Source: a virus
IMG/VR virus record: IMGVR_UViG_3300006920_000285
Coordinates: 1-22,197 of that record
Length of the DNA: 22,197 nt
Strand: one strand, 5' to 3'
Part shown: piece by piece, positions 1 to 7,936 of the stretch
Layout of the letters: each line of letters starts with the position of its first letter
Position numbering within the stretch: the stretch's first letter is position 1
Made by a program: the position numbers and the translations under genes
Notes under the pieces: model-generated
What the model was told of the DNA's origin: nothing
Database searches by the model: none
The model's input: the letters and a program-made list of their open reading frames with translations, nothing else

Positions 1-525
1 ACCGCTACTTCCAGAACTACCACTAGTTCCTGCGGTTCCACTCGAACCAGACGAACCAGATGAACCAGATGAACCAGATGAACCAGATGAACCGCTACTC
101 CCAGATGACCCACTTGTTCCTGCAGTTCCACTCGAACCAGACGAACCAGACGAACCAGATGAACCAGATGAACCAGATGAACCGCTACTCCCAGATGACC
201 CACTTGTTCCTGCGGTTCCACTCGAACCAGACGAACCAGATGAACCGCTACTTCCAGAACTACCACTAGTTCCAGATGACCCATTCGTTCCTGCAGTTCC
301 ACTCGAACCAGACGAACCGCTACTTCCAGAACTACCACTAGTTCCAGATGATCCACTTGTTCCTGCAGTTCCACTCGAACCAGACGAACCAGATGAACCG
401 CTACTTCCAGAACTACCACTAGTTCCTGCGGTTCCACTTGAACCAGACGAACCACTTGAACCAGACGAACCACTTGACCCAGAAGAACCACTAGTTCCAC
501 TAGTACCCGGATCACCTTTGTCACC
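1..525 (-). repeat. Second collagen-coding repeat block with ~90-bp higher-order unit
   Basis: Nine-base units encode Gly-(Ser/Thr)-Ser. Larger units are also repeated: the stretch starting at 91 recurs at 181 with few changes, a 90-bp (30-residue, 10-triplet) period, and shorter shared blocks continue to about 480. Near-identical copies suggest recent expansion by slippage or recombination, so copy number should vary between related phages. The block begins, in the coding direction, with GDKGDPG right after the globular domain. Confidence 0.85.
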
Positions 526-1506
526 TGTACGGGCAAACGTTAATACGCAATCATCTCCGTTTGAAAAAGGATTAGTTTCTGAACTATCGATAGGAGAAAC
601 TGTAAATCTAAAATAACCAGCGTTTTCAGAAATAGCAGTTGTAATTGCAAACATTATAAAAGTAGAAGCGTCGTATAGTTTACTTACTTTTACATGACCT
701 TTAATTGCAGATGTAGAATCATCTATAGTGCGAATATATTCTTGAATATCTGTTCCATTTAAGTCTACATCATCAATATTAATTCTAGTAGATGAATTTT
801 GAGCAACAGAATTAAATAGAAAATTACCGCTACCCGGATCTGTGTCAGTTATCGTTGTTAAAAAATTATACTTAAAAGAAGCGCCGCCAAAATTACCAGT
901 TTGACCTGATGAACCACTTGATCCAGATGAACCGCTACTTCCAGAACTACCACTAGTTCCTGAGGTTCCACTCGAACCAGATGATCCACTTGTTCCTGCA
1001 GTTCCACTCGAACCAGACGAACCAGATGAACCGCTACTTCCAGAACTACCACTAGTTCCAGATGATCCACTTGTTCCAGATGTTCCAGATGTGCCTGAAG
1101 AACCTGAAGTTCCTGATGAACCATCAGTTCCTGATGAACCATCAGTTCCTGATGAACCATTAGTTCCAGAGCTGCCACTAGTCCCAGATGATCCAGTAAT
1201 TCCAGAACTACCACTAGTTCCAGATGATCCACTTGTTCCAGACGTTCCAGATGCGCCTGATGAACCATCAGTTCCTGATGAACCATTAGTTCCTGATGAA
1301 CCATTAGTTCCTGAGCTGCCACTAGTCCCAGACGATCCACTTGTTCCTGCAGTTCCACTTGTTCCAGATGTACCAGAAGAGCCACTAGTCCCAGAGCTAC
1401 CGGCAGGACCCTTCTCTACCGAAGAAGTAGTAACAGTAGATCTCGGTGTTAAATTAACATCGATTTGATTACTACTTGACGATACATTTACATCAATTTC
1501 TCCCAT
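1..1506 (-). CDS. Collagen-like tail fibre / adhesin, C-terminus beyond window
   Basis: The minus-strand frame from ATG 1506 is open to position 1, giving 502 codons with no stop, so the gene is truncated by the window edge. It starts MGEIDVNV, followed by a short polar N-terminus of about 32 residues, probably the attachment end. A first collagen-like Gly-X-Y block of about 56 triplets (1410-893) is made of GSS, GTS, GTN, GTD and GTA. A globular, beta-rich domain of about 120 residues follows (892-526), ending in an FARTGDKGDPG junction. A second Gly-X-Y block (525-1) contains at least 58 triplets. Domains of this kind between collagen-like segments occur in phage fibres. X and Y are almost all Ser or Thr, with nearly no proline, so trimer stability may depend on glycosylation or on the globular domain. 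The start lies 4 nt after the stop of the upstream gene. Identity as a fibre is inferred from composition and position next to tail-type genes. Confidence 0.85.
   Translation of the reverse strand, partial: MGEIDVNVSSSSNQIDVNLTPRSTVTTSSVEKGPAGSSGTSGSSGTSGTSGTAGTSGSSGTSGSSGTNGSSGTNGSSGTDGSSGASGTSGTSGSSGTSGSSGITGSSGTSGSSGTNGSSGTDGSSGTDGSSGTSGSSGTSGTSGTSGSSGTSGSSGSSGSSGSSGSSGTAGTSGSSGSSGTSGTSGSSGSSGSSGSSGSSGQTGNFGGASFKYNFLTTITDTDPGSGNFLFNSVAQNSSTRINIDDVDLNGTDIQEYIRTIDDSTSAIKGHVKVSKLYDASTFIMFAITTAISENAGYFRFTVSPIDSSETNPFSNGDDCVLTFARTGDKGDPGTSGTSGSSGSSGSSGSSGSSGSSGTAGTSGSSGSSGSSGSSGSSGTAGTSGSSGTSGSSGSSGSSGSSGTAGTNGSSGTSGSSGSSGSSGSSGSSGTAGTSGSSGSSGSSGSSGSSGSSGSSGSSGTAGTSGSSGSSGSSGSSGSSGSSGSSGSSGTAGTSGSSGSSG
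893..1410 (-). repeat. First collagen-coding repeat block
   Basis: About 56 Gly-X-Y codon triplets run from GPAGSSG (codons from 1410 downward) to GSSGQTGNFGG near 893. This block is more varied than the second, with GTN, GTD, GAS and GIT triplets as well as GSS and GTS. Its copies are less alike at DNA level, so it looks older than the block at 1-525. The periodic codons leave other frames open and produce false ORFs on both strands here. Confidence 0.85.
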
Positions 1507-1510
1507 ATCA

Positions 1511-1840
1511 TTATAAGTGTGTTACATCAGGTAAAACATTTAGTCTAAATTCGAAAAGAGTTACATCTTTTATACCGGGAGCAAAAAAATGAATATCTCC
1601 ATATAAATTTATAGGAGGAAAAGCCTTCGTATTGCTAGCAGGTATATCAAAAAATACAGACGCACTTAAATCTCCCGCTGAAGTTACGGTAGGGATAAAT
1701 TGATAAATCAAGCTGCCATCAGGATGACTTCTGATTTGACCAGTACAGGTCAAAGCTGTAAAATCATCTGTAGCAGATGTTAAATTAATTGTTTGGGTAC
1801 CAAGTGTATCTCCTCGAATTATAGTAAGTTGTGTTGCCAC
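1511..1840 (-). CDS. Small beta-rich tail/baseplate-associated protein (GTG start)
   Basis: The product has 109 residues (MATQLTIIRGDTL...). The start codon is GTG at 1840-1838; no in-frame ATG lies near, and the frame begins cleanly with MATQ. The sequence alternates short hydrophobic and polar stretches, with a Thr-rich N-terminal strand region, an IRSHPDG turn and a C-terminal FEFRLNVLP strand, consistent with a single beta-sandwich. The architecture recalls the N-terminal domain of baseplate upper proteins (BppU-like), but I see no diagnostic motif, so the role is inferred from its place 4 nt before the collagen-like fibre gene. It could be an adaptor linking that fibre to the tail. The AGTGTAA element 8 nt upstream of the start is shared with three other genes in this window. 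Confidence 0.7.
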   Translation of the reverse strand: MATQLTIIRGDTLGTQTINLTSATDDFTALTCTGQIRSHPDGSLIYQFIPTVTSAGDLSASVFFDIPASNTKAFPPINLYGDIHFFAPGIKDVTLFEFRLNVLPDVTHL

Positions 1841-1848
1841 ATTCTACT

Positions 1849-1855
1849 TTACACT
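1849..1855 (-). promoter_or_regulatory. AGTGTAA element 8 nt before a start codon
   Basis: The minus strand reads AGTGTAA, followed by 8 nt and the GTG start at 1840. The same heptamer precedes three other minus-strand starts (5811, 7880, 14236). The function is unknown. It could be an extended -10-like element (TGTAAAGT) or a translation signal. Confidence 0.4.
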
Positions 1856-1880
1856 TAATACAATAAAAAAAGAAGAATAA

Positions 1881-2273
1881 CTAAATTTCTCCTAATATTT
1901 TTATGACTTTTTGATGCTCAGGGTCATTAGGATCCAACTTTAAAGCTGGGTTCTCAACTGACATAGCTATTGTAGGTTTATGAGTAGATTTAAATTCTCT
2001 TAATAATTTACTTTTAATATCCATTCTCGAACCGCTAGCAAAAATGCCAATTTTTTCGCACATATGCTGCATGTCAATTAACGTCATCTCACTTAATTTT
2101 TCTTTGAAAATTTGTAAATTTGACGTGCCGAAAGGGTTTGACTTTTCTATTCCTAAACACACCTCCAACTCTCTTACTCTAGCTATATCAGGATCTTCAT
2201 GAACTTTGCCGTCAGCAAAATTTAAATCGTCTAATTCAGACTTCTTCTTGGACTTAGTAATTTTTTTAGCCAT
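1881..2273 (-). CDS. Small virion-region protein with SAP-like motif
   Basis: The product has 130 residues. A very basic N-terminus (residues 2-11, many Lys) is followed by an acidic linker, then a helical region. Residues about 59-96 fit the SAP-like helix-turn-helix pattern: hydrophobic LSEMTLIDMQ, MCEKIG, then SGSRMDIKSKLL and REF. SAP-type motifs bind DNA or act as small helical modules, so a head-completion or DNA-contacting virion protein is possible. The C-terminal part (LDPNDPEHQKVIKILGEI) ends in a short amphipathic helix. The gene follows the MCP terminator and has its own TATAAT-containing promoter, so it opens the tail/fibre transcription unit. The function is not recognised beyond the SAP-like fold. 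Confidence 0.75.
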   Translation of the reverse strand: MAKKITKSKKKSELDDLNFADGKVHEDPDIARVRELEVCLGIEKSNPFGTSNLQIFKEKLSEMTLIDMQHMCEKIGIFASGSRMDIKSKLLREFKSTHKPTIAMSVENPALKLDPNDPEHQKVIKILGEI

Positions 2274-2279
2274 ATATAT

Positions 2280-2306
2280 ATTATAAAGTTAAAATTGAAA
2301 ATTCAA
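2280..2306 (-). promoter_or_regulatory. Promoter for SAP-like gene and fibre unit, start codon 6 nt after -10
   Basis: On the minus strand TTGAAT (2306-2301) is followed by a 15-nt spacer, TATAAT (2285-2280), 6 nt, then ATG at 2273. The -10 box matches consensus exactly and lies directly after the MCP terminator, so transcription restarts here. The 6-nt gap would place the transcript start at about the start codon, giving a leaderless mRNA. The same TATAATATA-then-ATG layout occurs before the portal and zinc-ribbon genes. Confidence 0.6.
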
Positions 2307-2307
2307 T

Positions 2308-2339
2308 AAAAAAGGGTGCTGCCCTTTCAGGCAGCACCC
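2308..2339 (-). terminator. Intrinsic terminator after the major capsid gene
   Basis: A perfect 10-bp stem GGGTGCTGCC / GGCAGCACCC (2314-2323 and 2330-2339) encloses a 6-nt loop. On the minus strand six T residues (2313-2308) follow it. It sits about 20 bp behind the MCP stop codon. It is by far the most GC-rich hairpin in the window and should end the head-gene transcript. Confidence 0.93.
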
Positions 2340-2360
2340 ATGTAGTGGATCTGATTGATA

Positions 2361-3521
2361 TTAAACGATAAGACCAATGAGAGCGCGAGTATCAAGAACC
2401 ATACGTCCCTCTTCGAGAGCTCCAAAGTAACCAATTTTACCTTGGCGAATGGTATATTGATCGTCAGCCTGTAAGTTGAATTCAGAACCTGTGTCAGAAT
2501 CAACTGCTACCGCACGAATAAGAGAATCGCGAGATCTGTCAAGACCGACAACAACCTGTTCACTTGCTTGAGCAAAAGTGGTTCCACCACCAGCTACTGT
2601 ATGAGCAGCATAGGTTGTAGCAGCACCACCGACAGAAGAGAAGATAGTGTTGAATTTCTTGCCATCACCTAATTCCAATATTTCCATAATAGAAACACCA
2701 TAAAACTCAGGTAAACCTCCAGAATTAAATAATTCCTGACGAATTGCCTCTGGAGCTGTGATTGAGTCATCACCGGCTGCAGGAGCAGCTGTCAAACTAG
2801 GCCCTTTTGTTGAAATAGGATTATAAGCCATTCCACGAATTTGCTCGACAATTTCAGGAGAAACAATGAGATCTGTTAAACCTCTACGAGCTCCAGAAGG
2901 AGTTCCCCCAACGAATGAAGAGTTAATTCTCTTAATCTTGGTGAACATTTTATTTAAATCGTCAAGAACGAAACGGTTAGCAGCAGCAGAACGGAAAACA
3001 TGCAAGTTATCTGTTGCTGTAGCGCTGTTACCCGTAGAAGCCGTTGCTAATGCAGTCATAAGAAGATTAGCAGATGTTCTTTCTTGCTTCAACATAACTT
3101 CTTGAGCTACGCGAGTGAAAGATTTGCTAACGACATCAAGGCGACTCTTAGCGGCATACTTCTTGTCAAAAGCAACAGCGCTATCTAAACGATAAGTTGC
3201 GATTTTGAGCTCAGAAGCTGTTGGCTGAACGATATTTTGAGGAAGACCTCCTGCAACGGATTGACTATAAACTTTGATATAATCTTCATCGAAAATATCA
3301 TAGTATAAATCAAGAGGAATTGAAGGGTTGTCTTCAGCGTTGAATTGTAAACTTGTGAATAAGTTAGAAACGGTTGGAGCGTTGTTAATGACTTCAGCTA
3401 AGACCGGACCAATGAATTCAGCCAAAGCTACTTGAGCGTCATAGGCTACCTCACGATTCTTGGATGCTAAAGCTTTAATTAGCTCAACCTGTTCGTCTGT
3501 TCTCTTTAAAACTATTTTCAT
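2361..3521 (-). CDS. Probable major capsid protein (HK97-type fold)
   Basis: The product has 386 residues, a typical size for an HK97-fold capsid subunit. It is the last gene of the portal, protease/scaffold, small structural protein series, which is where the major capsid gene normally lies, and a strong terminator follows it. The sequence has a helical N-terminal region (about 1-50) that could be a removable delta domain, then an alternating helix/strand body and a C-terminal IRQGKIGYFGALEEGRMVLD segment that fits the P-domain end. Base composition is clearly less AT-rich than in the glycosyltransferase genes, as expected for a highly expressed gene. No Shine-Dalgarno is seen; the ATG is immediately preceded by a TTAATATATAAT stretch. 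The identification rests on synteny, length and composition rather than a specific motif. Confidence 0.85.
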   Translation of the reverse strand: MKIVLKRTDEQVELIKALASKNREVAYDAQVALAEFIGPVLAEVINNAPTVSNLFTSLQFNAEDNPSIPLDLYYDIFDEDYIKVYSQSVAGGLPQNIVQPTASELKIATYRLDSAVAFDKKYAAKSRLDVVSKSFTRVAQEVMLKQERTSANLLMTALATASTGNSATATDNLHVFRSAAANRFVLDDLNKMFTKIKRINSSFVGGTPSGARRGLTDLIVSPEIVEQIRGMAYNPISTKGPSLTAAPAAGDDSITAPEAIRQELFNSGGLPEFYGVSIMEILELGDGKKFNTIFSSVGGAATTYAAHTVAGGGTTFAQASEQVVVGLDRSRDSLIRAVAVDSDTGSEFNLQADDQYTIRQGKIGYFGALEEGRMVLDTRALIGLIV

Positions 3522-3547
3522 ATTATATATTAATAAAGCCTTTCTAA

Positions 3548-4216
3548 TTACAAGGAGGTTGGGTTAACACAATCAATTTGAACCAAAGCGTATTTACCAG
3601 TAGTAGTTCCAGCGAACTGATCGCTTTGACCGTTAGAGGAAACACGTTGTCCAGTACCTAAAATTCTACCGACGATTGTATAATCACCAGTGAACGGACC
3701 AGCATTACTAGCTAATAAACCACTTACTTTGCCAGCGTTGCTTGAAACAACAAGATGCGAATTGGGAGTCATGCTACTGTCAGCCCAATCAACTGCATCA
3801 TCGGTTAATGTAAACATACCTCTTGTGGCAACAGGAGAAGCCTGACCACTTAAAACCGCTTGTAACTCTGCAGCTTTAACAGGATTATATAGAAGTTTCT
3901 CTCCATTCTCATCTTGTTGAAGAGTCTGATTTAACGTAATACCGAGGACAGGTTCTCCTGCAGTAGCCGTTGTAAATTTAAGAGGAACTTCTGGGTATTG
4001 TGCTGCGCCAACAAAAGGATAATCAGTTTTACCTAAATATCCGTTTGTAGCATAAGTAATTGGATCGGAATCCAAATTACCAGCTGATACCTTAACGAAC
4101 ACACCTGCGGAACCCGCTCCATTTGTAGATGGACTGGTATCAGCAGTGTTGCTGGCAAACAAGTTGATTACATCTTGTTCGCTATATTGTCTGAATGGTA
4201 ATAATCTTAGTGCCAT
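3548..4216 (-). CDS. Probable head decoration / structural protein
   Basis: The product has 222 residues (MALRLLPFRQYSEQDVINLFA...), mostly predicted beta structure and rich in Gly, Ser, Thr and Asn. It lies between protease/scaffold and MCP, the usual place for a capsid decoration or stabilising protein. A helical N-terminal arm (about residues 8-20) precedes the beta-rich body, and there is no signal peptide or membrane segment. The start ATG is 5 nt after the upstream stop, and the 3' end is 26 nt from the MCP start, so it is co-transcribed with both. Base composition resembles that of the MCP gene, suggesting high expression. The role is inferred from position and composition. Confidence 0.75.
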   Translation of the reverse strand: MALRLLPFRQYSEQDVINLFASNTADTSPSTNGAGSAGVFVKVSAGNLDSDPITYATNGYLGKTDYPFVGAAQYPEVPLKFTTATAGEPVLGITLNQTLQQDENGEKLLYNPVKAAELQAVLSGQASPVATRGMFTLTDDAVDWADSSMTPNSHLVVSSNAGKVSGLLASNAGPFTGDYTIVGRILGTGQRVSSNGQSDQFAGTTTGKYALVQIDCVNPTSL

Positions 4217-4221
4217 AACCT

Positions 4222-4950
4222 TTAAAAATTAATTGTTATATTTTCTTTTGAAAAAGCCTTACTTAATTTATCTTTCCAAGAAACCTTCTCTTCAGTAGGC
4301 TCAATGTTCTGAGCAGGTAAAGAAGCTTCTTCAGTTTGAGCGTTTGCTAATGCAGTTTCAACTTCGACTTCAGGAGTTTCAGTTTTTTCTGCAGTTGCTT
4401 CTACGACTTCAATTTCTTCAGTCTTCTGAATACGCTTAGCTAATTCAGCTTCTAATCTTTCTTGGAAAATCTTTTCTTGCTCATCTTTAAAAGCTTTACT
4501 CTTGTGACGATAAATCACAGTTAGCTTTTCTTGATAAGAAGCAAAAGCTTCTTCTGAGCTATCTAAAGTGTTTAATTCTTCAGCTAACAACTTACGGTCA
4601 GCGTCGTCAAAATCATATTCTGTATCAAGGGTACTCATTCTGGAACTAAATAATTCCTGAGCAGCCTGTGCAGAAAGAATAGATTCTAACTCGTTAATTT
4701 TAGAAAAAGCGCTATCTAACTTTTCATCGTTTTCAGCTAAGCTTTTTTTCAACTCTTCAGCTTCGGCAACTGCTGTCGCTTTAGCTTCTTCAGCTGAAAG
4801 AATTTGAGACTGAATTTCTTCACTCTTTTCTTTAATGCTTTCAGCGATTTTTGCAGAGATGCTAGCAACTGCCTCTTCACTGAATGATTCTTTCGTCTGC
4901 TTTTCAGCAAGGACGGTCTTTAAATCTGATAATATCTGTTCTAGATCCAT
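4222..4950 (-). other. Possible internal start producing free scaffold
   Basis: Met288 of the protease/scaffold protein falls exactly at the junction between the linker and the coiled-coil scaffold (MDLEQILSDLK...). Initiation at ATG 4950 would give a 242-residue scaffold without protease. TAATATT immediately precedes the ATG, resembling the AT-rich stretch before the MCP start. Nested protease/scaffold genes such as lambda C/Nu3 are an established arrangement. Expression here is inferred. Confidence 0.4.
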
Positions 4951-5811
4951 AATATTAGTTTTGGTTGTATTTACAGGCTTTTTTTCTTTTTGTGAAAAAT
5001 TTTCACGAATTTTTAATACTTCAGGTGTATTAAATTCACCGTCTTTATCATTCGCTTTGTTTTTATCCATTGTGTCTTGAGCTGCATCATCAATAATTAC
5101 ACCATTTACATTTGCCGCAGGATTGGTCGTGAAACCGATGCCCAACGGATAAATTCGTCCAGTTACGAGACGATAAACTGGAATCCCATCATCTGTAAAT
5201 CCAGTTCCGTCAAAACCTCGTAAGTACTTTTTAAATTCATTTATTTGCTCTTCTTTAGTAATAATCTCAGCCTCATGAAGCTTATCGCTACCCAAGGCGA
5301 TATTATAATTATTAAATCCTATCTCCCAGCTTGCGCTTATTTTTTGATATAAGTTTGAATCAGGATTATTAGATTCTAAAAGTGCTTCAGCAAAATCTTT
5401 ATCTACAGTTTTGTAAACAACGGCAGCTAAAGCGATATTAAAAGGATCTAACGACCCCTTGACATCTTCGTCTGTTAAAATCTTATTTTCTCCGAAAGAA
5501 GAAAAAGCGGAATTAACAATATGACCTACTACTTTTTGTTTTTTATGTTCTATATTAGTAGGTTTATGCGTAAAATAATTTTTAAATTCAATAGCGGTAT
5601 CAGTATCAATTCCATCTCCGTTTTTATTAAATGCATTGACTACTGCTCCGTTAAAAGCAGCGCCAATTAAATCTACATTTTTTTCTAAGTTAACAGATTT
5701 AGGAATTAACCCCTTGATAGGCTCTAATGATGCTTGCGACAACAATAAATTATTATCAAAATTTATTGAAGCAGTCACAACATTATTGAACCGCGTCTTG
5801 TACTTATACAT
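4222..5811 (-). CDS. Prohead maturation protease fused to scaffold
   Basis: The product has 529 residues. The N-terminal domain (about 1-245) fits herpesvirus/HK97-like prohead serine proteases: a conserved His in PTNIEHKKQKVVG (His89) and a catalytic-type serine in ISASWEIGF (Ser159 or Ser161). After a disordered, charged linker (about 246-286) comes a long helical, coiled-coil segment (about 288-455) rich in Glu, Lys, Ala and Ser, then an acidic tail ending in a basic WKDKLSKAF peptide; scaffold tails often contact the capsid shell through such basic ends. The enzyme is expected to assemble inside the procapsid and then cut scaffold and capsid arms. The gene follows the portal gene by 14 nt, and an AGTGTAA element lies 8 nt before its ATG. 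An internal ATG at 4950 could give scaffold alone. Confidence 0.88.
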   Translation of the reverse strand: MYKYKTRFNNVVTASINFDNNLLLSQASLEPIKGLIPKSVNLEKNVDLIGAAFNGAVVNAFNKNGDGIDTDTAIEFKNYFTHKPTNIEHKKQKVVGHIVNSAFSSFGENKILTDEDVKGSLDPFNIALAAVVYKTVDKDFAEALLESNNPDSNLYQKISASWEIGFNNYNIALGSDKLHEAEIITKEEQINEFKKYLRGFDGTGFTDDGIPVYRLVTGRIYPLGIGFTTNPAANVNGVIIDDAAQDTMDKNKANDKDGEFNTPEVLKIRENFSQKEKKPVNTTKTNIMDLEQILSDLKTVLAEKQTKESFSEEAVASISAKIAESIKEKSEEIQSQILSAEEAKATAVAEAEELKKSLAENDEKLDSAFSKINELESILSAQAAQELFSSRMSTLDTEYDFDDADRKLLAEELNTLDSSEEAFASYQEKLTVIYRHKSKAFKDEQEKIFQERLEAELAKRIQKTEEIEVVEATAEKTETPEVEVETALANAQTEEASLPAQNIEPTEEKVSWKDKLSKAFSKENITINF

Positions 5812-5819
5812 AGTAATTG

Positions 5820-5826
5820 TTACACT
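5820..5826 (-). promoter_or_regulatory. AGTGTAA element overlapping the portal stop
   Basis: AGTGTAA on the minus strand lies 8 nt before the protease/scaffold ATG and overlaps the portal stop codon (TAAGTGTAAC). The 8-nt spacing is identical to the copy before the GTG start at 1840. Confidence 0.4.
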
Positions 5827-7880
5827 TATTTTTTATTACTGTGATATAATAAAGCGGCTGCATAGGTATTTAAATCGTGCTGTGCAGCCAGATCTTGCAC
5901 AGCTTTCATCACGCCCAACTTATCTAAAGTAGACGGATCTTTTAAAACCGTTTCAGCTGCATCTTTCCAGTTAGTACTTTCTGAACCTATAATAATAGCT
6001 TCACTAACATTTTCAGCTAACTTCTTTTGATCTTTTGTTAAGCGTTTTTTATTATATTTTTGTTTCAATAAAGTCTGGACATCAGAATACAATCCTTTAG
6101 TTAAATCAAAAACTTCCGCAATAGCTTCTCTTGAATAAACATCAGCTTTAATTGCCCCAACTGGACGACCTCTTTCATTTGGCACTTTATTTTTTACTGG
6201 AGGTACTTTTTCAGAGCTTTTTTCTTCGGGAACTTCCTCAACATCACTCCCCATTGGAGGGGCTATAGAAGGGACGCCTCCTATAATAGGATTATAGAAT
6301 CCTTTCTTTCTTTGCTCAACAAATTTTTCTTGAGCAGCAGCGAGCTCTTCTCCAGAAGGATAAATACCAGTTTCGATAACTCTAATACCTTCTTCAGGGG
6401 GCAAGATGCCTAATTCCATCATTCTGGTTACAACTCTATTAAATTGCGTTTCATCTTTAATAGACACTTCTTCAAACTTAGCTAGAGGACATTTACCTTT
6501 AAAGCCTAAGTTTTTAAATATCAATTCCATTTCTGGTTGCAAGAAATCATTTAAGAAAGCATTTCTAGCCTCTCGCAATCTCTCAAAAAATACCTGAGCT
6601 TTAACTGTTGTATTTGCAAACTTCTCAGAACCAATTAAAATATTCTGTAGACCTTCTTTAATATCTTCGTTAACAATTTTATATTTCTCATACCCCAATA
6701 CTTTATTCATATCAGGAATGATAAAATCAGCTTTTGTTGTGTAATCCGCAACAAGGACGCGACCAACAGATTGATTACTCAATAGAGATTGCATTGCGGA
6801 AATATTTTTATGATTAATGCCACCTTTATCAGGGGTATTACCTAAAGTGATTAAAAGAATAACATTTTCAATTGTACGACAGATCGCTTGATCTATCTTT
6901 TTCATTTCTAACTTAAAGTTAATATCATCCAAAACGGCAAAGCCAAACGGCACAGCAAATGGCTCATAATCTTGTTTCTTATAAAAAGAATAAATAACAT
7001 CAGTAGGATTTAATTGTATTTTTAAACCATCTACAGACCATTGACCGTTTTTAATTTTATCTCTAGACTCTGCATCTAAACTTTCAAAAATTATTTTATC
7101 CTGTTCATTTTTTGGATTCTGTAATCTTTCTAATTCATACTCAGAAAGAACCTTTTCATATACAACCTGTTTCCAAGATGTAGATCTATTTGCCACAAGA
7201 AAAAATGGATTTAAGAGGGTATACTGTACAGGAATAGAGTTTTTGACATTGTAAGAAGTAGGGTAATTATAAATCTTTTCAACGTTATCGTAAGATAGAT
7301 CATCAGCATTAGCATAAGATTTTAAGATAGATTGAAAATCATCTAACGAAAATTTAGCATTTAATTTATAAAAAAAGATATTTCCGCTACGATAATATTC
7401 CCTGAAGTATTGATCTTTTACTTTCCAAATTTTTATATACCTCATCCACTTGCTGAAAAAGTCTCTAGCTTTTGCGCTGCCGCCCTCTAAGTTTATTTCG
7501 GCATTAGAAAATTCAGACATAATGTCTACAGCATTTCTAAATATAGCAACATTAGCATATGCTTTTTGACATAATTCAATAGCATCCCTTACGTTGTAAC
7601 CATTAATTGACGACTCAAATGGCAACAAACCTTCTCTAATATTAGCGTATTTATTAAATTTAGGCTGAGTAGATATCCTGTTTCTTCTTGTTGAAGTCGA
7701 AGATTCTCCTCCATTTCTAGAATAATTAGCTTTGCTGTCAAAGCTATAAAAAGGATCGCCTAACAATTGAGGCTCAGAAGGGTTTTTTTGGACTAGACTT
7801 TCTAAAGAAGTATTGTCACTTTCATTACCAGATGAAAATTTATCCCAATAATTTGATTTTTTTGTATATTTTCTAGGCAT
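5826..7880 (-). CDS. Portal protein
   Basis: The product has 684 residues. It lies between terminase (upstream, one gene removed) and the protease/scaffold, the standard portal position, and its size fits large myovirus-type portals. The N-terminus is polar and low in complexity (about 1-75, Ser/Asn-rich). It is followed by a mixed helix/strand core with many aromatics, a RTIENVILLITLG segment that fits the central channel helix region (about 335-348), and a helix-rich C-terminal core to about residue 530. An extra C-terminal extension follows: a Pro/Lys/Glu-rich linker and a helical domain (about 600-684) that is unusual for portals and might contact tail completion or scaffold proteins. A promoter with TATAAT lies 6 nt before the ATG, so portal expression can be uncoupled from the packaging operon. 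Family assignment is by synteny and general architecture. Confidence 0.83.
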   Translation of the reverse strand: MPRKYTKKSNYWDKFSSGNESDNTSLESLVQKNPSEPQLLGDPFYSFDSKANYSRNGGESSTSTRRNRISTQPKFNKYANIREGLLPFESSINGYNVRDAIELCQKAYANVAIFRNAVDIMSEFSNAEINLEGGSAKARDFFSKWMRYIKIWKVKDQYFREYYRSGNIFFYKLNAKFSLDDFQSILKSYANADDLSYDNVEKIYNYPTSYNVKNSIPVQYTLLNPFFLVANRSTSWKQVVYEKVLSEYELERLQNPKNEQDKIIFESLDAESRDKIKNGQWSVDGLKIQLNPTDVIYSFYKKQDYEPFAVPFGFAVLDDINFKLEMKKIDQAICRTIENVILLITLGNTPDKGGINHKNISAMQSLLSNQSVGRVLVADYTTKADFIIPDMNKVLGYEKYKIVNEDIKEGLQNILIGSEKFANTTVKAQVFFERLREARNAFLNDFLQPEMELIFKNLGFKGKCPLAKFEEVSIKDETQFNRVVTRMMELGILPPEEGIRVIETGIYPSGEELAAAQEKFVEQRKKGFYNPIIGGVPSIAPPMGSDVEEVPEEKSSEKVPPVKNKVPNERGRPVGAIKADVYSREAIAEVFDLTKGLYSDVQTLLKQKYNKKRLTKDQKKLAENVSEAIIIGSESTNWKDAAETVLKDPSTLDKLGVMKAVQDLAAQHDLNTYAAALLYHSNKK

Positions 7881-7886
7881 GTCTAT

Positions 7887-7913
7887 ATTATAGTTACACT
7901 AAGCAACTTTCAA
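7887..7913 (-). promoter_or_regulatory. Promoter for the portal-capsid block
   Basis: TTGAAA (7913-7908), a 15-nt spacer holding AGTGTAA (7900-7894), TATAAT (7892-7887), 6 nt, then ATG at 7880. The 56-bp gap before the portal gene is the only sizeable gap between terminase and MCP, which supports a promoter. The start codon would be at or next to the transcript start. Confidence 0.6.
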
Positions 7914-7936
7914 AGTGACTTTTAAACTTTTCTTTT

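Noticed and set aside
60-269. Plus-strand frame of Asn-Gln-Met repeats, and the repeat as a possible CRISPR array
   Set aside because: It is antisense of collagen codons. There are no constant repeats separated by unique spacers, and the period is that of coding triplets.
858-1385. 175-residue minus-strand frame rich in Leu, Val, Gln and His
   Set aside because: It is an alternative frame of the collagen-coding repeat; the Gly-X-Y frame continues through it from ATG 1506.
1091-1468. 125-residue plus-strand frame of Pro-Glu-Val repeats
   Set aside because: It is the antisense reading of the same Gly-X-Y repeat. It looks protein-like only because the repeat unit is a multiple of three.
5636-5932. 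98-residue plus-strand frame
   Set aside because: Antisense to the end of portal and the start of the protease gene, both well supported.
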